Positions 20,700-31,570 of a stretch of DNA of 64,000 nt are shown in pieces. The stretch's first letter is position 1. Each line of letters begins with the position of its first letter. The stretch comes from Anaeramoeba flamelloides. Lineage: Eukaryota; Metamonada; Anaeramoebidae. The stretch spans positions 11,928,501 to 11,992,500 of the forward strand of contig JANTQA010000012.1 in the NCBI GenBank assembly GCA_027625915.1. Reading direction: 5' to 3'. The position numbers were made by a program, and so were the translations under genes. The notes beneath the pieces were generated by a model, which searched no databases, was not told the origin of the DNA, and saw only the letters and a list, made by a program, of their open reading frames with translations.

Positions 20700-20950
20700 C
20701 AATTGAAAGTTCGGGTATATGTGGAAATAGATGATTCTGTGGGTTGGAAAATCTCACAATTATTTACTCAGCGAGATTTAAGTGTTAATAAATGTCATTT
20801 TTTGAATAAATTTTCGTCTCCTCATATCTCAAAATGGTAAAGAAGGTTGCGAAAAAACAGCTTTTGGAGAAAATTTCTATTTAGGTGAAAGTGGCAAACC
20901 TGGAGAACATGATGGAATGTTTCCATGGTTTATTTTTAAATTGTGAGAGA
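20700..20950 (+). pseudogene. Decayed coding-like fragment, unidentified
   Basis: Two overlapping frames read like real protein in a region richer in G and C than its surroundings. One includes EIDDSVGWKISQLF and TQRDLSVNKCHF; the next includes QNGKEGCEKTAFGENFYL and GESGKPGEHDGMFPWF. Each frame ends at stops within about 60 codons, and neither has a sensible start, which suggests a frameshifted relic of a host or element gene. I do not recognise the family. Confidence 0.4.
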
Positions 20951-23129
20951 AGATGAGAAGGTTCGTCACTTTCGCATAAAAGGTCAATATGGAGACAATA
21001 ATAAATTTTTGAGGAATTATTCTTTGTTATTTTAAAACAAAGACACATTTGATAAAATACATGGTAATGTGTTTTTAGTATTATTTCAAATGAACTACAA
21101 TGCTCAATTCCTAAAATTAGAAAGATCATTTTTTCAAAACTGACTTTGAAATTCATACCCTTAAAAACAAAAACTGACTAATTTTCTCAAACTTAATATT
21201 TGAAAAAGATCCCCAAAACCTTTCCTGCACAACTTCAACCCAATTTTCATTGAAACAACCAATGGATTTTGAGATTAATGAACCAATCAAAAAAAAATTT
21301 ATCAAAAAAACATACAAAATGTTCAGTAAGTTTGACATGGATCATGTTGTTCCAAAAATAATTCAGGAGACAATCTCCTCTTAGTAATGGCTGGGAGATT
21401 TAATTCAAGGAAAAACAAAAAGAACAAGAAATAAAACTAAGACTAAACCACACCGCCTTTGTAATAATTAATATTGTCGTACCAGAAATACCGTGAAAAT
21501 TTATAAGACCTAGGATTGGTTTTCTATTCTGAAATAATCTTTTGTATGAATCACCCAAAAGCGTTATTAAAGCTCATCATAAATCATAAAGTTTTAAAAT
21601 AGAAGATTAAAAATAAGTTTGCCATTTTTAATGTTTTTTTTAAGGTTCCTTTGGTTTTAGAAATTGAGAAACAAATTCATTAAAAAATTTCATAGATTAC
21701 TGTTAAATTCAAATAAATGTTTGAAAATTTTTACTTCACCTTCAATTTTAGGAAATTTTTAATCCTTTTCTTTTGATTGGAAAAAAGCAGTTTATTTGGT
21801 TAAATGTTAAATAACTTTGTAAAATTGGTTGATCTTCAAAATATTCTTTGTCAAAAACTGTTTTAAAAAGTAACAGTTCTAATTTGTTAAAATGGGAAAC
21901 TGAACAAAAAATTTTTTGAAATTTTTTACAATATATCAGTAATGTCGATCTTAATTGTCCAAAATTATTAAAATCCCAGATTTTTACAATTTAAAAAGAA
22001 TGATCAAAAAATAGTTTCAAGTTTCTGTGATTTCTCTGATTTCTTTTCTTTTGAGAAAATTTATTTTTTGTATTGGTTTTTCCAAAAAAAAAAAACTCAA
22101 ATGAAGAGAAATTGATATTTTATGATCGATTGAGAAATTGAATTTTATATTTCATAAAATATAATTCTATAAGAAACAACCACTTTTTATGTCTAATAAA
22201 ATTTTACGGCAGGGCTAGAACTGTTGGATGGTTTGTGGAGACAATGTAACAATTCAAAGTAACTCAATGATCAAAAATTATTGATAATACAATCATTTAG
22301 TTTTAAAGTTGTTTGTTGAGAAGTGTTTTTAAGGTTAAAAAATGGTGCTTAAAATTTAATTTCATTTTTCCATTCCTGTGCAAGGTGTTCGAGTTCATAT
22401 ATCTCAAAATTTCTTTGTGAATTTTTCATAAAAAAATGAAGAAAAATGATTGTTTGATCCAAATTGGATAATATTTCCAAGATCACAATTTTATGTTGAT
22501 AATAAGATTGGACCAAAAGGTGTTGAGACAAATTGATCAATTACAAACTCAGTCCTTAAATTATTAATTTCCCTGTTTTTTTTGAATTGGGAACTTTAAT
22601 GATTTTAATAATTATTGAGAGGCAATTTTAGGGAAACTGAATGAAAATTTTGATTTTTTTATTGTTCAATTAACTGTCTTTAGAATTGTTACAAAAAAAA
22701 TACAATCTTTACTGGAGTCAAAATAAAGCGTGCAAAAAAATTTAATACGTGTTATAAAATAAAAAGCGTGTTTTTTTTTGTTATAGAAGATCTATACATT
22801 AACCAATCAAAGAAACTGATAATAAAGCCTAAAATAAATAAGGTATTGGTTTCTTAAAGTTCGATTATTTTTAAAAATAAATTTTAAAAATGAAGGATCA
22901 AATTGCAAAATTTAGCTCAAAAAACAGAGTTAATATTCAAGAGGAATTTTTATCATCAAAAAAACAAAAAAATTCAAAAAAATTGTAATATTATGGAAAA
23001 TTTTTCATCAAATTACATGAATAATTTAAATTTTACTGAAAATAACCAGACCTTTACTTTCAAAATTGATTTGAACTCAGGTATACTATTTGGTAGTAGA
23101 TTGGATGGGGTATATTATTAAATTTCAAA

Positions 23130-23660
23130 ATTGGTCAAATTGAATTTTTTCATATTTTTGAAGAGTTTCTTCATTATTATTATTGGTCTGATGGTTTTTA
23201 ATGGTTTTTTATTATTGTGGGTGGAAAAATCGAAAAGATTATTTTGTAATTGGTAGTTTTTTATAACTTAAATTGTAGAATATTCAAAATATTGAAATCA
23301 TCAATACTAAATATTTTCATAAATTTGTTCGAAAATCAATTTTAATAAAAAAAGTTAAGTGGAAAATTTTTTCCCCTTAAAACAAGTTTTCAAAGTCTAA
23401 TTAGTCTCTAAATTATTTTTTTTTCTCAAAATCCTTGCCAAAAATTTCTAGTATACTCCCCAAACATCCAAACCACTCAGGTATACTCTAGCATACCCTA
23501 ACATACCCTAACGTACCTTAACCTACCAGTAAAGGATGTTTAAAATGCCTACAGTCAATATATTTCAATGGAATTGACTTTTTTGAAAAAAATGAGAATT
23601 TGACCAAAATTGAAATTTGACCAAATTTGAAATTTAATAATTTTCCCGATTGGATGTTGA
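23130..23660 (+). repeat. Dispersed repeat C (copy 1), with degenerate CCCTAA-type decamers
   Basis: Inverted relative to 47150-48320. Shared features: AATATTGAAATCATCAATACT, the word TTAAGTGGAAAA, a tandem of about 11-bp units near 23480-23530 (CATACCCTAA, CATACCCTAA, CGTACCTTAA), then AATATATTTCAATGGAATTGA and TTGACCAAAATTG words. The second copy is interrupted by about 760 bp of other DNA. No coding content. Confidence 0.65.
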
Positions 23661-24128
23661 CTTGTAACAAGAAGAAAAAAAAGCAACATTAGCTTTTGAA
23701 ACATGGGATTATAGTCTTTGTTCATACATTATTTTGATCACTGTAGAAGAAAAAATTTAATATCAATTTTTGTAAAAGTTCAAAAACCAACCTAGTAACA
23801 ATATATTTCAAACAGAAAAATATGATTTTCTTTAATGAAGATTGAAATCTTATTTATTGTAAAAAAATTATCAATTTTTGTAAAATATAGATATTTGTAA
23901 ATTCTCGATATTTGGAGACAATTGTTTTTCACAATCTGCTTGAAAATAACAAATATTGTTTGACCGAAGTGAGGCACTTCATTTATTATGACTTATTTTT
24001 AGTCTTGGTTTAATATGGCTAATATTGGTGAAGCAAATGTAAACCAAATTTCAAAATTTGAGGTAAACTTTTTTATTATTATTTTTTTCAATTTTCATTT
24101 GTCTTTCAAAAAATAAAATGATTACTCT

Positions 24129-24451
24129 ATATTTTTTCAATTTTAAAATAATTATTGTAATTTTTTGGAACTAAGAGATTTTTTTATACAGGGTTTTTCC
24201 AAAAACTGTGTGGTTTCATTTTTAGAATATATTTTAGTAAAATATATTATTATTCAAAATAAAAAACAATTAAATAAAGTTTTTTTAGATGGAACAATCT
24301 TCCCTTAATTTTGAAATTTAGCTTATATTATTTTTTTTTTTACTAAAATATATTCTAAAAATGAAACCACACAGTTTTTGGAAAAACCCTGTATAAAAAA
24401 ATCTCTTAGTTCCAAAAAATTACAATAATTATTTTAAAATTGAAAAAATAT
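24129..24451. repeat. Perfect palindrome with 111-bp arms and mariner-like ends
   Basis: 24129-24239 and 24341-24451 are exact reverse complements over 111 bp, separated by a 101-bp loop. The arms include TATACAGGGTTTTTCC followed by AAAAACTGTGTGG, resembling a Tc1/mariner terminal repeat next to a TA site. Perfect identity implies recent formation or gene conversion. The right arm is also the outer edge of the larger palindrome at 24300-26690. Confidence 0.9.
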
Positions 24452-26690
24452 CGATTTATTAATTCAAAGAACCGTTCAAATTAATTTTTCTTCTTATTGA
24501 AAAAAAAAATCTGAGAAAAAGAACCAAACAAATCAAATTAAAAATTCTCCCAACATCCTTTTTTTAAAATCTGGGAAATTCAGCATATAATATAAAGAAA
24601 TAATTTTTAGTTTGATTATTTTTAATCAATAATTAATAACCCAATCTTAATTATTTTAACGAATTGGTCATAACACAAAGATAAAATATATCAAATAGAC
24701 TTTACAATTATTTCTTATTTTTTGAAAGATTTTCAAACAAATAAAACTAATAATGAACTAATAATTCTAATATAAAAAAAAATAATAAATATTATCAAAA
24801 TACTGATTTAAATACTGATATTTCCTTGTTTACGCTCTGAATATTTGTAAAAAAGAATAATTACAAGTCTTTTAAATTTCAAGAAATTTAATAAATATTT
24901 GTGAATAAAATAAACGATCAAATTTATCTGATCTTCAAGGATTCAATATTTTTATTATTTTTATTGTATTTTTTTAAAAAAAGATTAAAGTTTAAATGAT
25001 ATTTGTTCATAAAGACTCTCAGAAATTACTCAAAGTGAGATTTCTTCAAAATAAAATTTTTCTGTTAATTTTTATTTTTCTTATTTGAACCAAAAATTCA
25101 CACAAAAGAGGATCAGTTTTTTTAACTGAAAGTTTCAATTGAGAATAATTAACCCTTTTAAAAAATGAGATTTTATTTCTCTAAAGTTGATAAATAAATT
25201 TTCATCTCGGGTTAGATTGTATACTGATGTAAACAATTACTTTATTACTTTTAGGAAAAAAAGCAATAAGAATAATTAGAAACTTATTGAAATTTATTAG
25301 TACGAACAGGGTTGGAATCGAACCTTCATAATCGTAATGAGTGTAACGGTACTCTACCATTGAGATACCTCTTCCTTTATTTGCTTGTATTAAATATCAT
25401 GTTTTTTAAATCAATCTTCCCCTTTCCTTTTTTTCTTAATGGTATTAAAAACTGGGATTTTGAAAACTAAAGTTTATCAAATTTTTCTCACACTCTCTTT
25501 TGAGAAGTAAGAAAAAGAAAAACCAATATGTTCAAAGATTTTGATGTTGGTTTTTTCTCAAAATTTTCAAAGTTCTCACCATTTTTTATAAAATTTTAAT
25601 TTAGAAAATTTTTTATTCGACAATATTTTTTCTTTTAAAATTTAAGTTTCTTATTTCACACAATATTAAAACCAAATCGTTCACAGCAATTTAGTCGAGT
25701 CCAAATTAACTTCTGTTAAGGGACTAGTAACTCTTATGTATTTTTTTTTCCCAAAGGTAATAGAGTAATTATTTACATTAGGATACAATTAAACCCAATA
25801 AGAAACTTCGTTTGTCAACTTTAGAGAAATGAATAATTATTTTTAAAAGATTTAATTTTTCCCAATGGAATTTTCAGTCAAAAGATCTGATCCTTTTTTG
25901 TTTGGATTTGTGGATCAAATTAGAAAAATAAAAATTTGCAAAAAAATTTTCTTTTGAAGAAATATCACTTTTAGTTATTTCTGAGATTCTTTATGAACAA
26001 GTAACGTTGTGTCTTTAATATTATTTTAAAAATACATGAAAAATAAATCAAATATTGTATCCTTGAAGATATAAAAAATTTGATTATTTCTATTTAATTC
26101 ACAAATATTTATTAAATTTCTTGAAATTTAAAAGACTTGTCAATATACTTTTTCAAATATCAGGAGTATAAACAAGGAACTTTTTGTATTAAAATCAGGT
26201 ATTTGATCATATATATTTTTTATTTTTTTTATTATTAGATATATCATTTGAATTAGTTTTGTTTGTTGTAAAATCTTGAAAAAATTGAGAAATAAATGTA
26301 AAACCTATTTGATAATTATAATCATTGGGTTGTTAATAACTTACTGAAATAATTAAGATTGGGTTTATAATTATTAATTATAAATAATCAAATTAAAAAG
26401 TATTTCTTTAGATAATAAGTTGAATTTTCAAGGTTCTAAAAAAGTATTTCGGGAGTATTTTTAATTCGATTCTTTGGTTCTTTTTCTCATATTTTTTCAT
26501 TTAATCACTAGAAAAAATAGATTTGGTCTGTTCTTTGAATCAAAAAATTATATTTTTTACAAGTTAAAAATAATTATTGTATTTTTTTTCAGATTAAGTA
26601 GATTTTTTAAACTTAGTTATTTTAGAACTTAGTGGTTTCATTTTTAAAGTGCATTTTTGTACACTTCCTTCTCAGGCAATAAGATTTCAA
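24300..26690. mobile_element. Large imperfect palindrome (about 0.95-kb arms) around a decayed tRNA
   Basis: Left arm about 24300-25256, right arm about 25750-26690, loop about 493 bp. Matching pairs keep a constant centre near 25,503: 24638 AACCCAATCTTAATTATTT with 26347, 25003 GTTCATAAAGACTCTCAGAA with 25975, 25172 ATTTCTCTAAAGTTGA with 25817. Arm identity is clearly below 90 percent by eye. There is no transposase frame. It could be an old foldback element or an inverted duplication. The loop holds the tRNA-like sequence at 25303-25374. Confidence 0.75.
25303..25374 (-). pseudogene. Decayed tRNA (tRNA pseudogene)
   Basis: The 72-nt layout fits a cloverleaf exactly. Acceptor GAAGAGG pairs with CCTGTTC except for one G:G mismatch, the D arm has AATGGTA, and the T loop is TTCGATT, so A- and B-box promoter words remain. 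However, the T stem has two mismatches, the anticodon stem barely pairs, and position 33 is not T. No anticodon can be assigned with confidence; a Val-like origin is only a guess. Confidence 0.6.
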
Positions 26691-27090
26691 TCCTTTTTTT
26701 AAAGAAAATATATTTTTTTAAATAATTTGTAAATATGTTGAATTTTGAACTTTTCAAAAATGAGAAAAATGGGATAAGACTTTGAAAAACAATAATTCAT
26801 CTCTGAAAATAGTATTAAAAGTAAGTCATGTTTTGGGGTTATCAGATTTTTACTTTATTTTTCAATTTCAAGATACGGTAAAATTATTTTTAGATTTTTT
26901 TCGTAAATTTTCTTCTGGACTTTTTTTGTTTACTAGTACCTTAATGTAAAAAAAATTCGAAAATAAAAAAAAAAATTCTTTGAATTAAAATAAAATGAAA
27001 GTTAATTCTTTGAGTTATCTTTCTTTTATCAGAACAAAGAGAACTTATTTTCATTAGTTAGAAAAATTAAAAATGATGCAAAAAAAATAT
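26691..27090. other. Intergenic, nothing supported
   Basis: AT-rich filler. ACTAGTACCTTAA at about 26935 is the inverse of TTAAGGACTAGT-like words seen at 25718 and 17374, so it may be an end of a TTAA-type element, but a full element could not be delimited. Confidence 0.4.
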
Positions 27091-27160
27091 ACACTGTAGG
27101 GGAATCGAACCCCTATCAAGACGATGGGAACGTCCCATTCTACCATTGAACCAACAGTGT
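27091..27160 (-). tRNA. tRNA-Gly (anticodon CCC)
   Basis: Intact cloverleaf on the minus strand. The 7-bp acceptor ACACTGT pairs with ACAGTGT without mismatch. The D arm has loop AATGGTA. The anticodon stem GGACG/CGTCT encloses loop TTCCCAT with anticodon CCC. The T arm AGGGG-TTCGATT-CCCCT pairs fully. CCA is not encoded, as expected in eukaryotes. T-runs follow the gene on the transcribed strand (about 27080-27087), a plausible Pol III terminator. It decodes GGG. Confidence 0.93.
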
Positions 27161-28196
27161 TTTTTACATTTAAAAACACTCTTCTAGAATATTTATATAA
27201 GTTAATTTGTATTGTAAAAGTTTAATTTAAACAACAATTGTTCGAACTTTTTAAATAAAAAAGTATTTCTAACAATTCGTCAGTAAAACATACAAAATAA
27301 AAACAGAAATAATAACAAACAAAAATATATATAAATAAATATAAAAGTCGAATTTAATCCAGTCAAACAGAAAAACATAATAAATCAAAAAAACAAAAAT
27401 ACAAAAATTGATCGAAAAATAATACAATAAAATAAAATTTTAACAAGACTTTATAATCAAAATATAACAAAATTAAGATAACCAAAAATAGTTTTATTTT
27501 AGATATACCATGGAAAACAATAAATTACCAAATTTTTGTTAAGGGAGCAAGTAACTTTTTTAAATTTTAAGTACCTTCATTTCTGTGTAATTAAATTCTT
27601 CAAATCATTTCTTTAAGTCAAATACATTGATATTTTGATAAATAAGGAAGTGGGTTATATCCTAGTATAGTATATTTCCATACCTAACAAAAAAATAGTA
27701 TTCCAAAAAAAATAAAAGAATGATCTTAGAAAAAATAAATACAAATACTTTATTTCTTAATCTTATCTATAAAATTTGATACAATTACTTTTTCTTAATT
27801 TGATTTTATTTTTAATTCTTTATAAAAAAATTTTTTGTTTGAAAAATTTTTGAGAAACAAATTACTGTTTATTTCGAAAGAATTTCCAAAATGAATTCTA
27901 AAATCCTATTTTCTTTGAATTCATCTAATTCTTGATTTAGATTTCAGAATATAGAAAATTGTTTAATTACTCCACGGAAATTAAGCTTTATCGGACGAAT
28001 TTGTTTGATTTGAGAATTATTTATTTTCCATTAAAACAAGAACCATAGATAATTCTGAATTCTGATTGAAATTTTTTCTAAATTTTTCAATTATTTTGGA
28101 TTGAATCTTTTTGTAACTGTTTTTTGAAACCAAGAATTCAACTTGTTTATTTTAATTTTTGAAACAGTATTCTTTATTTTGGTATTTTTTGATACC
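27161..28196. other. Intergenic, nothing supported
   Basis: AT-rich filler of about 1 kb between the tRNA-Gly and the first TTAAGGCAC palindrome. TTAAGGGAGCAAGTAAC at 27539 resembles other TTAAGGG words in the window but has no identified partner. No frames or RNA genes were recognised. Confidence 0.5.
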
Positions 28197-28389
28197 GTCA
28201 GTTTCACTTTTAAGGCACAAACTTTCAACGAAATTTAAGGCACAAAAAAAATCTCAAATTAAGGCACAAAATTCAAATTCTCGTAAAAATAAATTGTAAA
28301 AAATGAAATTCCAAATTTTGTGCCTTAATTTGAGATTTTTTTGTGCCTTAAATTTCGTTGAAAGTTTGTGCCTTAAAAGTGAAACTGAC
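28197..28389. mobile_element. TTAAGGCAC palindromic element, copy A
   Basis: The arms 28197-28273 and 28314-28389 are reverse complements with a single base-length difference. They start GTCAGTTTCACTTTTAAGGC, and each contains three TTAAGGCACAAA words. The loop is only about 40 bp. Diverged relatives lie at 37472-37644 (with TA flanks) and 33453-33633. It is a small non-autonomous foldback element; the near-perfect arms suggest recent activity or conversion. Confidence 0.85.
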
Positions 28390-28429
28390 TTTAAAAATAA
28401 ACAAAAATTCAATTTTTTCGAAAGAGTTA

Positions 28430-28625
28430 AAACTGTCTAAACAATCGCAATAATACAATTTCTTTGAAATTGGAAATAATTTTGATTGTTGTAAAGAATA
28501 TGAGAATCATTTTTTCATCTTTTATTTTTTTGTTTTCATTCCATTTTTTGAATTATGTAACTTATTTCTTTCGATCAAAATTTTTTTGAACAAATGATAT
28601 TAGGTTAATGTTGAGTTTGTAAAAA
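28430..28625 (+). repeat. Dispersed repeat shared with 42890-43090
   Basis: Shared words in order: AATCGCAATAAT, ATTGGAAATAATTTTGATT, ATATGAGAATCATT, TTTTCATT, GATATTNGGTTAA and GTTGAGT. The second copy lies in the RhoGEF-AATF intergenic region. Moderate identity by eye, no coding content. Confidence 0.55.
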
Positions 28626-28683
28626 TACATAATCTCAAATTCAATCAGTTGATAGTCTTTCACATTTGATTGATCAATATTAT

Positions 28684-29252
28684 TACAGCTGTTACAAGGA
28701 TACCGTGAAATTTTATCAATATCAAAATTTGGTGTTGATATAGATTTTTAAACCTAAGAATATAAGAATAAGAAAGCTTATATTGAAAATATTTTTTCAT
28801 AAGTGAGTTGATATGAAAAATATTCTTCTAATGTGATCGAAAAATACAGTCTTTCCAATACTACCGTGTATTTTTATATGAATCAAATTTTGATGCTGAT
28901 ATAGATTTTTCAATATGAGCTTTCTTATCGTCATACCCAACTTTTGAAAAATCTATATCAGCATCAAAATTTGATCCTTATAAAAAATCACGGTAGCCTT
29001 GGAACAGCTGTAAATTCATTTTTTAGAGGAAATTTTATGTTGTTTCTTAATTAATTTTTAATGTTTACATTCATTTTGGGTTCTGAAAATTTATTTTTTG
29101 AAAATCAGAAAAAATTCTTGAATATTGTCTTCGTTTAGGAATTGTTTTTTCAATATGAGCTTTATTATTAACATATTGAACTTTTTAAAAATTTATATCA
29201 AAATCAAAATTTGATATTGATAAAATTTCACTCTAGCTTTGGATTGACTGTA
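28684..29252. mobile_element. TA-flanked inverted-repeat element (outer), disrupted by a relative
   Basis: The left end TACAGCTGTTACAAGGATAC and its first 105 bp pair with the reverse complement of 29146-29252, which ends GGATTGACTGTA. Shared inner words are AAATTTTATCAATATCAAA and GCTTATATTGAAAA. TA at each end with a CAG terminus fits a Tc1/mariner-type MITE. The interior contains a related complete element at 28845-29012, so this looks like one insertion inside another. Confidence 0.65.
28845..29012. mobile_element. TA-flanked inverted-repeat element nested inside the outer copy
   Basis: The ends TACAGTCTTTCCAATACTACC and GGTAGCCTTGGAACAGCTGTA enclose arms of about 70 bp sharing TCAAATTTTGATGCTGATATA in inverted order, with a loop of about 35 bp. 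Arm similarity is higher than in the outer element, consistent with later insertion. Confidence 0.7.
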
Positions 29253-30919
29253 TCTATTTTTTGTTTTGTGAGTATTATAATTTATAAAAAAATTTTAACA
29301 TTTCAATTAGTGAATATTCTAAATTGATATTTGTTAATAAAATGATCAAATAAGATTATTTATTTTCAAAAACTAAATTTTGGTTTATTAAAAATTTTGT
29401 TTTCGGGTTTATTCGAAAAAAGAATTTTGAAAGCAAATTTGTAAAAAAATGCTTTGTAAAATAATAATAAATTGTAATTGGACAAGAAATTCAAGTTTTC
29501 AAATTGATTAGAATCATAAAAATTAAGAAGATAAAGAAAACCAATCTTAGAAAATAGGTTTTTCATGATTTTTTTTTTCATTTTTAATTTCAACAAATTT
29601 ATTTAGAAAGTTGATCTTTTTGTGTTTGGTCCTTTCGAAGATAAGATTTATTTCGTATGCACATCTTTTCTGTCTATTTTTTAGTCTATTTTTATTGATT
29701 TATTCTTGGATTAATTTATTTCATTTCCATAAACACTTTTCTAGATCCAAAATTTAAATTTATCTGTTGTCAAACTAATCATGCTCAGCTAGAAAAACCC
29801 TCTTCTCAAAAAAAACTTTTGATTTTTTGTCTTCTTTTCTGATACAACGTCTAATTGATTATCCAATAGTATATCTACAGTCAAATATTTTTTGAAAGTA
29901 AACTCCTTGATATATTGAAATTATTATTATAGTATTAAAAGAATTTGTATAAATTTTTCATAAATTTATTGTAATTTTTCTAAATTAATATGTTTTTGAG
30001 ACATAAAAATATACACAATAATTCTCTCAATTTTTTAAAAAATAATTTTACATTTGATCTGTTATTTTAGAATATCTTTTAATTTTTAATAGTTGAACTT
30101 TTAGAAATCAATCTTGGATTTACTATATAGGGTTTTTGGTAAGTTTTATAATTTTTTTTTAATGTTTTAAAGAAAAAATATGCAGGTTTTTATTATGAAA
30201 CACACAATCTACTAAGTCTTTAGAGATAATTTCAATACAGTATTACAAAAATTTTAAAAAATAATTGTTCAAAAAATGAAAAATTAAAGATTCCATTCTG
30301 ATTCACTCCATCTCTTTTCACAAATAGATTCTTTTTGAAATATTTGAAATAATATTGAAATTGAAATTATTTATATCCCTTAGCACCCCAAATATACTAT
30401 AAATATTTGAACCAATTTTTATTAATTTCAATTGTTATCAAAGCATAATTAGATATAGAATTTATAAACGATTATCTTTGAAAGAAAAATTTATAATGAA
30501 AAATTATATAGAGTTATACATTAAAAAATAGATTGAAATAAAAATTTTTAACCTTTGAAAAATTTTTCTTCTTTTTTTGGGATTTTCTTATTTTTCAATC
30601 AAAATTTTACAAAAAAATTTTTTTTTATTTTTGAAAAGTTTGTCTCGATATCAAAAACTTCTTAGTTTTAATGTTGAAAACACATAAAACTTTACGAGAA
30701 ATTTTTTTAACCCTTTGAGTCTCAGTATTACCTAAAATTCTTGATTAAATAATTTATTAAATACAGAGGATATTTTGAGATTAAATATAAAATTTATTTT
30801 ATCTCATGATTTCGATTCAATGACAATATATATTTTTGATTCAAATAATTAAAAAAAAATATAAATTAAATTTGAAAAAAAAAAATGATATTTTGTTTTT
30901 TTTTCAATGTAAAATTTTG
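29253..30919. other. Intergenic, nothing supported
   Basis: About 1.7 kb of AT-rich sequence. A minus-strand open frame at 29366-29596 is Lys/Asn/Phe/Leu-rich with no domain. No hairpin or RNA gene was recognised. Confidence 0.5.
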
Positions 30920-31570
30920 AAATTTTTATTTATTTAGAGAAAGGAGTAATCAAAGAAAAAAAAAAGAGAAGAAGAAAAATAATTAAAATATGTATAAAAA
31001 ATAAAATTATCATTTTCAGGGCCAAATAGAAACTATCCCCTGTAGTTAGGTTTTCCAGGATTTGGAAGAATTGAGTGGAATCCTTGATTTTACAAAATTC
31101 TTTCTAATTCTGGAAAAGTGCCTTTAGGTTTTTTTTAATTTGAGAAATAAAAAGAAAATTTCTTAAATTTTCTTTTAATTTCTTAAATTAAAAAAAACCT
31201 AGGCACTCTACAACACTTGACGACACGTCCCCTGAATACACAGGAGGAACAAAAATCGATTATAGATAAAAATTCCACAATCCATGATTAAATATTGATA
31301 TTCTACAACTTTTAGAATAGGGCACTTGGTACCTGAATTTGTGGAGTTTTTACCATTTTAAAGATTTTTTGTTTTTTATTCTTATTATTTATTTTTCTTG
31401 ATTACCTTAAGTTGTCAAACCATAAGAGCTTGATGAAAAATTCCCGACAAGCACAATAAATTTCATAATTTTGATTAGTCAAACTGAAGAGTTTCTGGGT
31501 ATTTTTTTTAAGAATAACTTTTAAATTTTTTAAAATTTTTCAACAAGTATTTTTTTTTCAAATTTAAATG
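30920..31570. repeat. Dispersed repeat (copy 3 of 3), containing a CCTAGG hairpin
   Basis: Longest copy of the repeat at 3040-3500 and 6590-7100. It has AGAAAGGAGTAATCAAA, a purine-rich stretch, GGGCCAAAT, CTGTAGTTAGGTTTTCC, a hairpin at 31125-31200, CGTCCCCTGAATACACAGGA, GGGCACTTGGTACCTGAAT, GTTGTCAAACCATAAGAGCT and GAAGAGTTTCTGGG. The hairpin arms (AGGTTTTTTTTAATTTGAGA and its inverse near AACCTAGGC) match the elements in the LINE at 57689. Confidence 0.65.

Larger units (their letters stand above)
19905..24128. other. Gene-free stretch with old repeats and coding-like relics
   Basis: Segments 19888-20010 and 21805-21945 are diverged direct repeats (shared ACTTTGTAAAATTG and TGAACAAAAAAT words). 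20700-20950 is a GC-richer, coding-like relic, described separately. A region near 21380-21450 also reads like decayed coding sequence. 22200-22560 and 22903-23121 have open frames without recognisable domains. 23130-23660 is half of a repeat pair with 47150-48320. Confidence 0.5.

Noticed and set aside
23480-23530. True telomere or chromosome end
   Set aside because: Only a few degenerate units inside an interspersed repeat, flanked on both sides by ordinary sequence.
25303-25374. Functional tRNA-Val or tRNA-Met
   Set aside because: The T and anticodon stems contain mismatches and position 33 is not T, so it was called a pseudogene.
28197-28389. CRISPR-like array because of repeated TTAAGGCACAAA words
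   Set aside because: The repeats are inverted within a palindrome, irregularly spaced and in a eukaryotic genome; no cas genes.
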